NCBI GenBank assembly: GCA_026874595.1
Contig: CM049313.1
Span: 15,063,508 to 15,127,507, forward strand
Length of the DNA: 64,000 nucleotides
DNA from: Sipunculus nudus
Lineage: Eukaryota > Annelida > Sipuncula > Golfingiida > Sipunculidae
Direction of reading: 5' to 3'
Part shown: positions 22,956 through 34,784 of the stretch, one piece after another
How positions within the stretch are numbered: position 1 is the stretch's first letter
Layout of the letters: the number at the start of each line of letters is the position of its first letter
Position numbers and translations under genes: made by a program
Notes under the pieces: generated by a model
Databases searched by the model: none
What the model saw: the letters and a program-made list of their open reading frames with translations, nothing else
Told to the model about the DNA's origin: nothing

Positions 22956-24589
22956 TCGGCTCTATCAAAATTACGCTTAAGGAGTCCCAGACTACAGCAA
23001 CCTGTAGTTGCTTGATAAAGCAAAAACATCAGACTGTTATTACTGATGGGATCAGAGATCCAAGGCATGAGGCAAACATTGGTGGGTTTGAAATGCTGCT
23101 GTCCAGCCGATTGTAGTTTCAAATAACAAAATATTTAAAACAAAACAAAAACTATGTCTTTATTTAAAACAAAACAAAAACTATGTCTTGATAGATGTAA
23201 CTGATTCAAGAGCCTTTGGGGCCAGGTTTTGGTGTACCATCCTTCCGCCAGAGGGTGTTTCTGATGTCAAAATGAATTTATTGGATTAAGGAAATTTGGT
23301 TTATCTATAAAAAAAAAATCGAAAATTTGCTAGGAAATTAAGCCGTAATAAATCTTAGGTGTGGGATCACATTTTGTTTTTTGTTATTAGCAAATTATAT
23401 AAGAAGATATTGTATCATTACAACAATACTGGACCTAATTCCTTCCAGGTAAAATAAAACGAGAGGTTCATTATCTATGGTATAAGGTCAATCTATTTTT
23501 TTTCAACTTACAGCTGAAGATCTCCGAATGGACTCCTGAATTTAAACAATGGTTCAGTTTTCCTTAATATGATTTAAACTGCAGCTCTGGGACCAAATAA
23601 TGTGTATAATTTTAAATGTTCCCTTGAATTTTCAAAACTGGTTTTTTTATTGATCATAAAAAATGTTTTTTTTTTATTGTAAATTTAACTTTAAAACTGT
23701 AACATTCATGCAAGATCATAACCAGTCCAATATAATTGCCGACTGAGATGTGTTTTCAAGGTTACTTAAATGTTTAGTCTGGCAATATCCATTTCTTGGA
23801 ATCATTAATTGAGGCACAATTTTGGTTTCAATGATATCTATGTTTAAATTCAAATACTTCAGATTAATAAAATGTAAATTCAAATGCAATGAACAATTTT
23901 GAATGCAAATGAAATAAAACATATCAATTTCAAATGCAATTCAAATGCATTTGCAAATGCATTTGCATTTGAACTTTTACTTGGTTACAAAACATATAAA
24001 TGGAGTCTGCTTTCCTTTAATTTTATTGATATAATCAAAACATAGTGAATTTCCATAAAAGACTTCCCAAATAGTAACATACGCTTTTGTATATGTTTGC
24101 CTTGAATATGTAATAAAAGTATATTGTATCAAGATATTTATTGGATTGACGAAAATTATCAATATATTATGCCAACAGGGATGTCCGAATTCACATAACA
24201 TCGTTAGTAAGAAAGTAGGCGTAACTGTTAACATAAGGTTGCCATTACATCTTGTGTACATCAGCATATCCAGTTGGCTAACTTTTATTATCAAGTTGAA
24301 AAATTTTGAAGTAGTAATATTTGCATCAGCTAAATAGAAAAATATGTAATAGACTGTTGAAAATTATGCATCACCACATTACATCAACAGGAATGTCCAA
24401 CCTTATATCAGAGCACTGCGAGAATGTTACAGTTTATCTCAGATACCCATTACATTTGATGCACATGCACATCTATAACTGGTTATCTGTTATATTAGCA
24501 CGTATCTGAACAACTATTATGCATTGATCACCATGATTCTTGCTTATGACGAAAAAACTTGCTACGTTGTCTAAATGGCAGAAACTGGA

Positions 24590-24795
24590 AGTATTAAATG
24601 GCATTCGTCTCGAAGCTCTGTCGTTTCACGGATCGGGTTCGGCTCTCGATTGGCATGGTTGGGTCTCCGCTGCTGGAATCGGTAGAGGGAATGTATGCTG
24701 CTTTTGCCTTTGTGGCAGTGGGTGCTGTGGCCTTTCTCAAAAGTCACCGGTGCGGATAAAACGGTCGCGGTTTCTCGCGGCTTCCTGCTTGGCTT
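24590..24795 (+). repeat. GC-rich interspersed repeat, copy 2
   Basis: Same orientation and block order as 22775-22955: GGTTGGGTCTCCGCTGCTG, GTGGGTGCTGTGG, CACCGGTGCGGATA, CTTCCTGCTTGG. It is diverged between blocks. The AT-rich DNA between the copies also holds two weakly similar segments near 24170-24270 and 24380-24495. Confidence 0.6.
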
Positions 24796-25568
24796 TGATG
24801 ACAATCCAACCAGCCTTTAATAAGGAATGTTGCAATTTGTGTGTATTTTGCATTATTTCTGGGGTGCTCAAACATACCCAAAAACTATATAGGTTAACTG
24901 TGACCCAATTTCAGGTTTCTGGGGAGAACTTTTGATGAACTCAGGATGTCAAGTTAGAAGATTCTGGGCCCCATGGTTATGATTTGTGCCCGACTTTGGT
25001 ATCAAATTTTCAATTATTCTGAAGGGTGCTTATAAGCCCCATAGCTCAGAAAATATGGGTAACTGAGACCTTAATTCACGTTTCCAAAGCGACTTTTACA
25101 GATCTCCCTGGAGGTCAAGTTTGAAGATTCTAGGACCATTGGTTACAATTTAAGCCCTGTTAAGGGACGACCGCATCTTAGAAGGTCTCATAAATAGAGA
25201 AAAAATTGTTAAAATTAAAAAAAAAAATAAGGTGGGCTACCAGTCCACAAGAACTGATGCAACACTCCATGATGAATATTCATGAAAAGAATCAGGGTGA
25301 TCAATGCAATAGTTGTTCAGATACTGGAGCATTGTATCAAATTTTAGTTATTCTGGGAGGTACTTCTAAGCCCCATAGCTCGGAGGATATGGGAAACAGA
25401 GACCTAAATTCAGGTTTCAATGGAGTTTTTTTGGACCTCCCAGGATGTCAAGAAAGAAGATTCCATGTCAAATAGTTATGATTTGTGCCCTGTAAACAGA
25501 CGACCACATCTTTGATGGTCTCAAAAACAAAGATAAAAATGCGTAAAAATTCAAAGAAGTCCAGGTGG

Positions 25569-25644
25569 TGTAAGATTTGAGATGAATTGTATATACTTGC
25601 ATTGATTGTCTTCATTATATGTATGTGTTGTGTATGTATGTATA

Positions 25645-25697
<53 letters not shown>

Positions 25698-26093
25698 GGG
25701 AACAATCCTTACATAGCTACGCTCTCTCCCATTTCTGTATGCATTTATTTCGCTTATGTATTTAGGTATATTTTCATAATTCCTCGGTCATAACTATTAT
25801 TAGGATCCTTGAATATAATTTACTACATTGTTATACAAGACCAATAGGTGTGAGAGTTGACAGGCTTCTGTTATTACGAATATACTCCGCATTGCTTGTG
25901 TGCATTAAATCCCTATCCAACTGTCGGTACAGCTAATTTAGGAACCAATGTGTGTGTTTCCACTATTCATATGTCATAATTAGAATAAATACAAGTAAAT
26001 ATTCAAGTTATTGATAAAGGGAAGACCTCTGCTCCTATCTTTACTGTTCTTTATTGAGAGGGGGATTATTATTATTATTATTTTCATTATTAA

Positions 26094-26130
<37 letters not shown>

Positions 26131-26823
26131 CTTTGGTCTATAAGCTCTTTATGTCCCGTTAAAACATGTAGCCACAAAAGCTAATATCGAATAACTCATT
26201 GTGGGGCATATTATTTCAAACTTGTAAAACATCAGCTTTGTCCAAAATTGTATATTTGATCAAACGGGCAACTCCTGCAGTACCGCTTAACATTTCGCAC
26301 ATTACAAGACTTGTTTACACGATGGCCGGTACTAATTGCATAATCTGCCAGCTGTGGTCAATCGGGCCCTTATTTGTTAGACCCGAGATCCGACCGTTTA
26401 CCTAGTAACTGCTAGCGCTAATTAGTTGCACGTGATTCTTGATCGGTCGCGACCGGGGGCCTGGCGATAATTAAGTAGAATCCCACCTGTGTTGTTATCA
26501 ACAAGCGCCCCGGTCACGCACATATCACACAGGAGTATGTCCCCAGACTATAGCGTGGTCGCAACATTCTGGCCTTCTATCTATTGGTCGATGACCTCAC
26601 GGGCCCCTCCCCAATAGTGGGTCCCGGGGGGGATCGTCGGCCAATGGAAAGAGGGGATTCGGTGGGGCGACGACGCCGAATGGGGGAGAGCACGGATACG
26701 GGGGTCAGTTAGGACTTAGGAGCCGTAGAGCGACACTGTGTATGTTGATATCGAATGGATACGGAATAAAATTCATATAAAGAAATACAGACTTTTTCTT
26801 CTGTGGACTACACTAAGTTTACA
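25569..26823 (+). mobile_element. Probable solo LTR (1,255 bp) inside family A copy 3
   Basis: The insert starts TGTAAG and ends TTTACA, the TG...CA ends of an LTR with mirrored TGTAA/TTACA. It is flanked by AGGTGG on both sides (25563-25568 and 26824-26829). The outer sequence rejoins as a normal A-family module. The right third is GC-rich (26400-26740), suiting a promoter region, and is followed by GGAATAAAATTC (poly(A) signal, about 26764) and a short U5-like tail. There is no internal coding region, primer-binding site or second LTR, so it fits recombination to a solo LTR. The lineage (Gypsy or BEL) is not determined. Confidence 0.8.
25649..25694. repeat. (TA)n microsatellite inside the LTR
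   Basis: About 22 TA dinucleotides. An (ATT)n tract also lies within the LTR at about 26065-26129. Confidence 0.95.
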
Positions 26824-27867
26824 AGGTGGCACCACCAATCTGCAGGAACTAATGAATAACTCCATGATGCATTTGCATGCAAAGAATAATGCCGATCAAT
26901 GCACTAGTTATTCAGATACCAGAGCTTTTGTATCAAATTTTTAGTTATTCTGGGGGGAGGGGGGTTACTTCTTAGCCCCATAGCTCGGACAATATGGGTG
27001 ACAGAGACCTAGGCCTAATTACAGGTTTCCATGGAGACTTTTCATGGGCCTCCCAGCATGTCAAGTTTGAAGATTCTAGGTCTAGTCGTTACGATTTGTG
27101 CCCTGTTCACAGATGACCGCATCTTTTAAGGTCTCAAAAATAGAGAAAAAAATTGTAAAAAATTGAAAAAATTCAGGTGGCGCCACCTGTCTGCAAAGAC
27201 TGATGAATCACTCCATGATCAATATCCATGCAAAGAATCATGGTGATCGATGCAGAAGTTGTTCAGATACTTGAGCTTTTGTATCAAATTTTCTGTTATT
27301 TGGGGGGGGGGGGGGTTCTTGGAAGTCCCATAGCTCACAGGTTTTGGGTAACAGAGACCTAATTCCAGTTTGCAAAAGAGACTTTTCATGGGCCTCCCTG
27401 CATGTCGAGACAGAAGATTCTAAGTCAAGTCATCAAGATTTGTGCCCTGTTAACAGTTGGCGGCATCTTTTAAACACTCAAATATAGAGAAATAAAATCG
27501 TGAAAATTCGAAAAATACAGATGGCACCACCAATCTGCATTAACTGATGTAACACCCCATGATCAATATCCATGCTAAGAATCATGGTGATCAATGCATA
27601 AGTTGTTCAGATACTTGAGCTTTTGTAACAAATTTTTCATTAGGCCTATCCTGGGGGGGGGGGTACTTCGGAGCCCCATACCTTGAAGAATACGGGTAAC
27701 ATGGACCTCCCTGGATGTAAAGTTAGAAGATTCCAGGTCCAGTGTTTACGATATGTGCGTTGTTAACGGACAGACGGCCGGATGGCCGGTTGGCCGGACG
27801 GCCAAACGGACGACGGACAAAGAATGATCGCTATAGCTCAGATGACATACAGTCAGCTGAGCTAAAA

Positions 27868-28150
27868 AGTGTCAAGACTGCCGCCAAGGGTAGTGGAGAT
27901 CTGAGCGGCCTGCGAGAAGGGAACCCATGAATCGCATGCGCTAATAGCAGCTAATTTGTACCATAAAAAGTGTCAAGACTGCCGCCAGGGGGAGTGGAGA
28001 TCTCAGCAGTCTGCCAGAAGGGCCCCTATGAATCGCACTCGCAAATAGCAGCTATATGCTACCTTAAAAGTGTCAAGACTGCCGCAAGTGGGAGTGGAGA
28101 TCTCCCCCCCCCCCCCCCCCCCCCCCTGAGTCGCACGCATTTGCTACCAC
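27868..28150 (+). repeat. Tandem array F, left part (3 units, CTCF-like motif)
   Basis: Units of about 100 bp start GTGTCAAGACTGCCGCCAGG, continue GGGAGTGGAGATCT, and end AATAGCAGCTATTTGCTACC. Three units are visible; the third carries a 23-base C run (28104-28126). The core CCGCCAGGGGGAGT is close to the vertebrate CTCF consensus. The array resumes at about 30945. Confidence 0.88.
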
Positions 28151-28324
28151 AAAGAGGCCTACAGGCCTAATGCGAACCTGAGCAAAGTTTGGGAGTATGA
28201 ATGGAGGTTTATTTTTAAAATTTAATATTGATCCTCTTTTGTCCTGCATATCTTCCTAAGTCATTATCATTTCAGCAAAATGGACGTTTTGGACCTGCAA
28301 GTTTTGGACTAGGACATTTTAAAA

Positions 28325-30045
28325 CTAGAATACGGGTTGTCGACAAGCGACTACCTGTATCCGCTGAAATCAGAGTGGGACGGGTGAAGTGTGGAATGGA
28401 TTGAGTGGCAAGGGGAAATGTGATGCGTGTTGCATATTAGATTGGATGTCTGCAGCCGAGATATGTATGTAGGTTGCGCAACCTACCACAAAATCCAGAC
28501 AGCTGTCAAAGTTGTATACATATGCAAAATTTTAGGCAGATAAGTCAAACCACTACTTGTATACATGAGTAATTTTATCCCACAGCAGACAAACAGAAGG
28601 ACGCTGTGCAAAATTGGTGGCAGGAAGCGCCACCAATCTTGTGTATGATTAAGAGCTATGTGAGATCTATACACATGCAAAATTTCAGGGGGATATGCCA
28701 AACCAGTCCTGAGATATAAGCCTGAATGTCTGCAGCATAAATATAAATGTAGGTGGTGCCACCTGCCAAAAAATCGAGAAAGCTATCAAGATGTATAAAC
28801 ATGCAAAAATTTAGGCACATAAGTCAAACCACTACTGAGATATGAGTAATTTTAGCCCATGGCAGACAAACAGACGGACGCTGCGCAAATATGGTTGCAG
28901 GTGGTGCCTCCAGCTTTGTTTATGATAAAGAGCTATGTGAGATCTATACACATGCAAAATTTCAGGAGGTTACAACAAACCAGTCCTGAGATATAAGCCT
29001 GGGTGTCTCCAGCTTAAACATAAATGTAGGAGGCGCCACCTGCCACAAAACTGTGAAAGCTTTCCAAGATGTATAAACCTGCAAAGTTTTAGGCAGATAT
29101 GTCAAACCACTGCCGAGATATGAGTGATTTTATCCCAGGGCAGACAAACAGATGGACGCTGTGCACAAATGATTGCAGAAGGCGCGACCTGTGATAAAGA
29201 GCTATGTGAGATCTATACACATGCAGAATATTGGCTCAATCGGTCAGACGGTTCCCGAGATATCAGCTTGGATGTCTACAGCCAACATATGTATGTAGAT
29301 TGCGCCACCTACCACAAAATCCAGAAAGCTGTCCAAGTTGTATACATATGCAAAATTTTAGGCAGATAAGTCAAACCACTACTTGTATACATGAGTAATT
29401 TTATCCCACAGCAGACAAACAGAAGAACGCTGTGCAAAAATAGTTGCAGGTGGCGCCACCAGTTTAGCGTATGTTGAAGAGCTATGTGAGATCTATACAC
29501 ATGCAAAATTTTGGCCCAATCGGTAAAACGGGTCCCGAGATATGAGCTTGGATGTCTGCAGCATTAACGTGAATGTAGGTGGCGCCACCTGTCATAAAAT
29601 CAAGAAAGCTATCCAGGATGTATACATATGCAAAATTTCAGGTGAATAATCAAACCACTGCCGAGATATGAGTGATTTTATCCCAAGGCAGATGAACAGA
29701 TGGACGCTGTGCAAAAATGGTTGCAGTAGGCGCCACCAGTTTGGCATTTGATGAAGTGCTTTATGAGATCTATACACATTCTAAATTTTGGCCCAATCGG
29801 TCCGACGGTTACAAAGATATGTGCTTTGATGTCTGCAGCGTTAACGTGAATGTAGGTGACGCCGTCTGTCATAATATCAAGAAAGCTTTCCACGATGTAT
29901 ACACATGCAAAATTTCAGGTTGATAAGTCCAACCAATGCAGAGATATGATGCTAGCTCCTGCCCTTTTTGAGATAGCTATGACGCACGACAGACGACGGA
30001 AGACGGACGACGCCACACCATTGCATTAGCTCACAGATTCGCTAA
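28325..30045 (-). mobile_element. Chimeric Helitron-like element: B-type tail and body, D-type head
   Basis: Read on the minus strand, the 3' end is a family-B terminus: GGATACAGGTAGTCGCTTG, its stem partner, and CCCGTATTCTAG|T. The body is B-like (about 280-bp units, TCTCTGCAGTGG-type text, GGTGGCGCCACC at 29449 and 29578). The 5' end is not the B hairpin but TTAGCGAATCTGTGAGCTAA, the same head as the neighbouring D segment. A head-tail swap is the simplest reading. A deletion that joined two elements is the alternative. Confidence 0.6.
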
Positions 30046-30942
30046 AAATGCAAACCAAGTTTTTTTCAAACAGATAAAAGATATAGTTCCAATAGTTCTA
30101 ATCTGGGCATTCTGCGTCTAGACGATGTGTCTAGACGTCTAGATGTCTAGACACCAGACAGAACCAGGTCAGTTGCCATGGTGATGTCTGGACCTCACCT
30201 GGTTGTACCGAGTGACCTCTTGACTTGGCTGCTGAAACTCAGCATGTCGTCAAATCTGTTTTCAAACACAGAAAGCCTTTTTCAATTGGCCACACTACTT
30301 TTTTAAAGCTGCATTTACCCAATCTATTCTTATAAAACTGGCAGAACCCTACCATAGAATAATTCTTGTAAAGTTTAAACCAATCAGCTTAACAGTTTCA
30401 TCATAAAACAGCTAGAAGAGTCTAAAAATTACATTTTCGCCTGTAAAAACAGATCAATTTAGGTGGCGCCACCAAAACCTCAATTTCGAATATGACATAT
30501 GTGACAAACATTGACATAAAATTTGTTGATGTAGCTCTAGCCGTTTCTGAGATTTTAATTTTAGTGTGCTTTTTTGGACAGATGACTAAGTTCAACCTCC
30601 TGTAACTCGGCCAAAACTCTCCGAACTGGAACCATGCGAACAAACTTGAGAATGATTGTTCCACGGATCATTTCTGAGAAATATGGGACAATTCGGCTGG
30701 ACAGTTTCGGAGAAGATTTTAAAAGCCTTTTTTTAGCTTTTTCCCTATAAAATCTAAGAAAATGCAGTTAGAAAAAAAAATCCGATAGAGTTTTTCAGAT
30801 GACTGATTATTTGCAAAAAAATTTTGGTGATGCTAGCTCCTGCCGTTTTTGAGTTAGCTATGGTTAACGTACAGACGACGCACGACACACGACGCAACGA
30901 CGGACGAAGCCGCACCATCGCATAAGCTCACAGGTTCGCTAA
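30046..30942 (-). mobile_element. Helitron-like element, family D (partial)
   Basis: The head on the minus strand is TTAGCGAACCTGTGAGCTTA, followed by CGTC-repeats (GTCGTTGCGTCGTGTG). The body contains one GGTGGCGCCACC (30462-30473) and the phrase GCTAGCTCCTGCC near 30832, also found at 29950. The element abuts the F array at 30943. The left boundary is uncertain because the chimeric element is inserted beside or within it. Confidence 0.5.
30116..30152. promoter_or_regulatory. Cluster of SMAD-type palindromes
   Basis: GTCTAGAC occurs at 30116-30123, 30129-30136 and 30145-30152, and a one-base variant GTCTAGAT fills 30137-30144. GTCTAGAC is the palindromic SMAD3/4 binding element. The last three are in perfect 8-bp register. 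They lie in repeat-derived DNA far from any promoter, so function is untested. Confidence 0.45.
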
Positions 30943-30944
30943 AA

Positions 30945-31534
30945 AGTGTCAAGACTGCCGCCAGGGGTAGTGGAGATCTGAGCGGCCTGCGAGAAGGAAA
31001 CCCATGAATCGCATGCGCTAATAGCAGCTATTTGCTACCATAAAAAGTGTCAAGGCTGCCGCCAGGGGGAGTAGATATAAGAGCGCCTTGCCAGAGGGGC
31101 CCCATGAATCGCACGCGCAAATAGCAGCTATTTGCTTCCCAATAAAAAAATTATGATGGCAACGCATTGAGTGTTAAGACTGCCGCCAGGGGGAGTGGAC
31201 ATGTGACCGGCCTGCCAGAGGGCCCAAATAAGCCGCACGCGCAAATAGCAGCTTTTGCTACCAAAAAAAAATCGGGAGGGGGTAGAATTCATGGTAGCAT
31301 CGCATTGAGTGTTAAGACTGCCGCCAGGGGGAGTGGACATTAGAGCGGACTGCCAGAAGGGCCCCAATGAATCGCACGCGCAAATAGCAGCTATTTGCTA
31401 CCCTAAAAATATTGGGAGGGAGTAAAATTTTTTTTTTCGCTTTGAGTGTTAAGACTGCCGCCAGGGGGAGTGGACATTAGAGCGGACTGCCTCAGAGGCC
31501 CTATGAATCGCATGCGCAAATAGCAGCTATTTGC
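30945..31534 (+). repeat. Tandem array F, right part (5-6 units, CTCF-like motif)
   Basis: These are the same units as 27868-28150, here with GACTGCCGCCAGGGGGAGTG nearly invariant (starts near 30951, 31048, 31173, 31311 and 31447) and a variable A-rich spacer. Unit length is 100-140 bp. The last unit runs directly into minisatellite G at GCCAGTGTGGCAAC. Confidence 0.88.
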
Positions 31535-34065
31535 CAGTGTGGCAACATTCTGCTCTGGTGGAGAGTTTGTGTGGCAACATTCAACATTAGGGGTCAGTGT
31601 GGCAGCATTTTGCTCTAGGACAGTTAGTGTAGCAACATTCAGCTCTAGGGGTCAGTTTGGCAGCATTCTGCTCCAGGAAAGAGTCAGTGTGGCAACATTC
31701 TGCTCTGGATGAGAGATGGTGCAGCAACATTTAGCTCTAGGGGTCAGTGTGGCAACATTTATTCTGCTCCGGGTGGGGAGTTAGTGAGGCAACATTCAGC
31801 TCTAGGACAGAGTCAGAGGTGAAAATTCTGCTGCAGGGAAGCGTTGGTATTGCAGCATTCAGCTCTAGGGGAGTGTGGCAACATTTTCCAGGGGAATGGC
31901 AACATTCTCCTCTGGGGAAGAGGTGGTGTGACAACATCCAGCTCTAGGACAGAGTGGGTGTGGCATAATTCTTCTCTGGGGAGAGTAAGTGTGGCACCTT
32001 CTGTTCTAGGACAGAGTCAGTGGGGTAACATTCTGCTTAAGGGGACAGTTAGTGTGGTCACATTCTGCTCTAAGACGGAGTCAGTAGGTAACATTCTGAA
32101 CTGGGGTAGAGTTGGTGTGGCAACATTTTGCTCTAGGTGTCAGTGGCACAATCCTGCTCTGGAGAGAGTTGGTGTGGCAATATTCAGCTCTAGGGAAGTG
32201 GCAAGATTCTGCTTCAGGGTAGAGTAAGAGTTGCAACATTCTGCTCTAGGACAGTCAGTGGGGCACTATTCTGCTCCAAGACAGAGTCAGTGTGGCAACA
32301 TTCTGCTCTGGTGGAGCGTTTGTGTGGCAACATTCAGCTCTAGGGGTCAGTGATGCAGTATTCTGCTCTAGGACAGTTAGTGTGGCAACGTTCAGCTCTA
32401 GGGGTCAATGTGGCAGCATTCTGCTCAAGGAAAGAGTCACTGAGGCAACATTCTGCTCTGGATGAGAGATGATGCAGCAACATTTAGTTCTAGGGGTCAG
32501 TGTGCAAACATTTATTTTGCTCCGGATGGAGAGTTAGCGGGCAACATTTAGCTCTAGGGTAGAGTCAGTGGGGAAACTTCTGCTTCAGGGAAGTGTTGGT
32601 ATTGCAGCATTCAGCTCTAGGGGAGTGTGGTAACATTTTCCAAGGGAATGGCAACATTTTCCTCTGGGGAAGAAGTGGTGTGACAACATTCAGCTCTAAG
32701 ACAATACGAGTGTGGCATGATTCTTCTCTGGGGAAAATAAGTGTGGCAAGATTCTGCTCTAGAAAAGAGCCAGTGGGGCAACATTCTGCTTAAGGGGAGA
32801 GTTATTTCTGCTCTAAGACAGAGTCAGTAGGTAACATTCTGAACTGGGGAAGAGTTGGTGTTGCAACATTCTGCTCTAGGTGTCAGTGTGGCACTATCAT
32901 GCTCTTAGGAGAGTTGGTGTGGTAATATTCAGTTCACGGGAAGTGACAAGATTCTGCTTCAGGAGAGAGTTAGTGTGGCACCATTCTGCTCTAGGACAGT
33001 CAGTGGGGCAACATTCTGCTTCAGGGGTGACTTCATGTGGCAACATTCTGCTCTAGGACAGAGTCAGTGTGGCACTATTCTGCTCTGTGAGAGTGTGGCA
33101 AGATTCTCCTCTATGACAGAGTCAGTGTGGCACTATTCTGCTCAGGGAAGCGTCAGTTTGGCAACATTCTGCTCTTGGGGAGACGTTGTGGCTACATTCA
33201 GCTCTAGAGGGGGGGGGGGGGGGGGATGGGGGTGGAGTGATGACGTTTTGCTCTCGAAGGAAATTGGTGTGGCAACATTCAGCTCTAGGTGTCAGTGTGG
33301 CACTATTCTGCTCTAGGACAGAGTAAGTGTGACAACATTCTGCTCTTTGGGAGAGTTGGTGTGGCAACATTCAGCTCTAGGGGGAATTGTTGTGGTGACC
33401 TTCTGCTCTGGGGAGAATTGGTATGGCAACATTCAACTCTAGGTGTCAGTATTCTGCTCTAGGACAAAGTAGGCGTTGCAACATTCAGCTCTAGGACAGA
33501 GTGGGTGTGGCAAGATTCTGCTCTAGGACAGGGTCAGTAGGGCGCTATTCTGCTCTGGGGTGGGGGGGTCAGATGGGCAATATTCAGCTCTAGGTGAGTA
33601 ACATGGCAAGATTCTGCTTCAGGGAGGAGTAAGTTTGGCACTATTCTGCTCTAGGACAGAGTCAGTGTGGCAACATTCTGCTCTTAGGGAGAATTGGTGT
33701 GGCTACATTCAGCTCTAGGGAGTTGAAGTGATGATGTTCTGCTATGGGGAGAATCAGTGTGGCAAACATTCAGCTCTAGGTGTCAGTGTGGCACTATTCT
33801 GCTGTAGGGGAGAGTTAAGTGTGCCAACACTCACTATAGGGAAGAGTGGGTGTGGCAAGATTCTGCTCTAAGACAAGAGTGGGTGTGGCAAGATTCTTCT
33901 CTAGGTGTCAGTGTGGCAACATTCTGCTCTGGGAGGGAAGGGTTGGTGTGGCGACATTCTACTATTGGGGGGGGGGGGGGAAGAGTTGGGGTAGCAACAT
34001 TCTGATCTAGGTGTCAGTGTGACAACATACTGCATTAGAGGAAGTTTAGTCGGGTAACATCCTCC
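31535..34065 (+). repeat. 2.5-kb minisatellite G
   Basis: Degenerate units of about 30-38 bp built from GTGTGGCAACATTCTGCTCT followed by AGGACAGAGTC or GGGGAGAGTTG. Higher-order structure is visible: 31535-31930 is closely matched by 32290-32680. Several poly(G) runs occur. Frames up to 127 codons on both strands are repeat artefacts. Confidence 0.93.
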
Positions 34066-34784
34066 TTAGGATGATTCTTTTTGATTGGGCAACATTCTGA
34101 GACAATTGGATGGGGAAACAGTATGCTGTGAAGGATGTTCTTGTTTGTTTATGCCACATTGCTTAAATGGAACACAAGTGGAACATTATCAAATAATGAA
34201 GCCATAATGGACAAACTTAATCTTGACAAGTGCTGTATACATTTTCATAATGGTAATATTGAAGAATAGATTTGCAATGGGCCGTGATGAACTTGTACAA
34301 TTCCCAGGTATTTTTAAATAATCTGTAAAAACATAAATTCAAAGATTTGAAACAACAATTCTGCATTTAATTAATTTAATCACATATAAATCATTTTTTG
34401 TCAACTGATTCAGCAATGTCAATATACTCATACTTTTCCTTCCCTTGATCCCCCCCCCCCCACAAAAAAAATGATTTATGAATTCAAAGAAAACAATGAG
34501 AATGTATTGATTCTGGATGTCCAAAAATATAATTTTAAATGCTAACCCTCTGGTAAGTTTGGTAAACACTATTTCCTTAGTTCTATTTTCATTAGCTGAA
34601 TCTAGGATTTAACTATCAGCACAACCATCCTGACATAATTCCCAACACATTAGAATCCTTTACATGATGGTTATTAATTTCTGTTTACATCTTAATCAAA
34701 ATGTCAACCACAGGGATGGACATACAGGATGTGAGACATGGATATACCACAGTTATCTTCATAAAATGCTTGATATTACAGTTT
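34066..34784. other. Spermidine synthase 3' flank
   Basis: No gene seen. On the minus strand the nearest poly(A)-like signals are ATTAAA near 34365-34379. There is no A-tract next to the stop and no direct repeat that would mark a recent retrocopy. Confidence 0.5.

Larger units (their letters stand above)
24850..27865 (-). mobile_element. Helitron-like element, family A, copy 3 (split by an LTR)
   Basis: The head hairpin is at the right end on the minus strand (TTAGCTCAGCTGACTGT, complement of about 27827-27865), followed by CCGTCCG-rich DNA and diverged A modules. A module fragment with CCAGGTGG stops at 25568 and resumes at 26824, so a 1.26-kb insertion separates the halves. The A-type tail hairpin is not found on the left, so this copy is 3'-truncated near 24850. 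One perfect GGTGGCGCCACC remains, at 27176-27187. Confidence 0.7.

Noticed and set aside
23935-23972. Cluster of ATTTGCAT octamer-like motifs
   Set aside because: It is a local TTTGCAAATGCA palindromic slippage in AT-rich DNA, with no promoter nearby.
31737-33370. Frames of up to 127 codons in minisatellite G
   Set aside because: Repeat artefacts; present on both strands.
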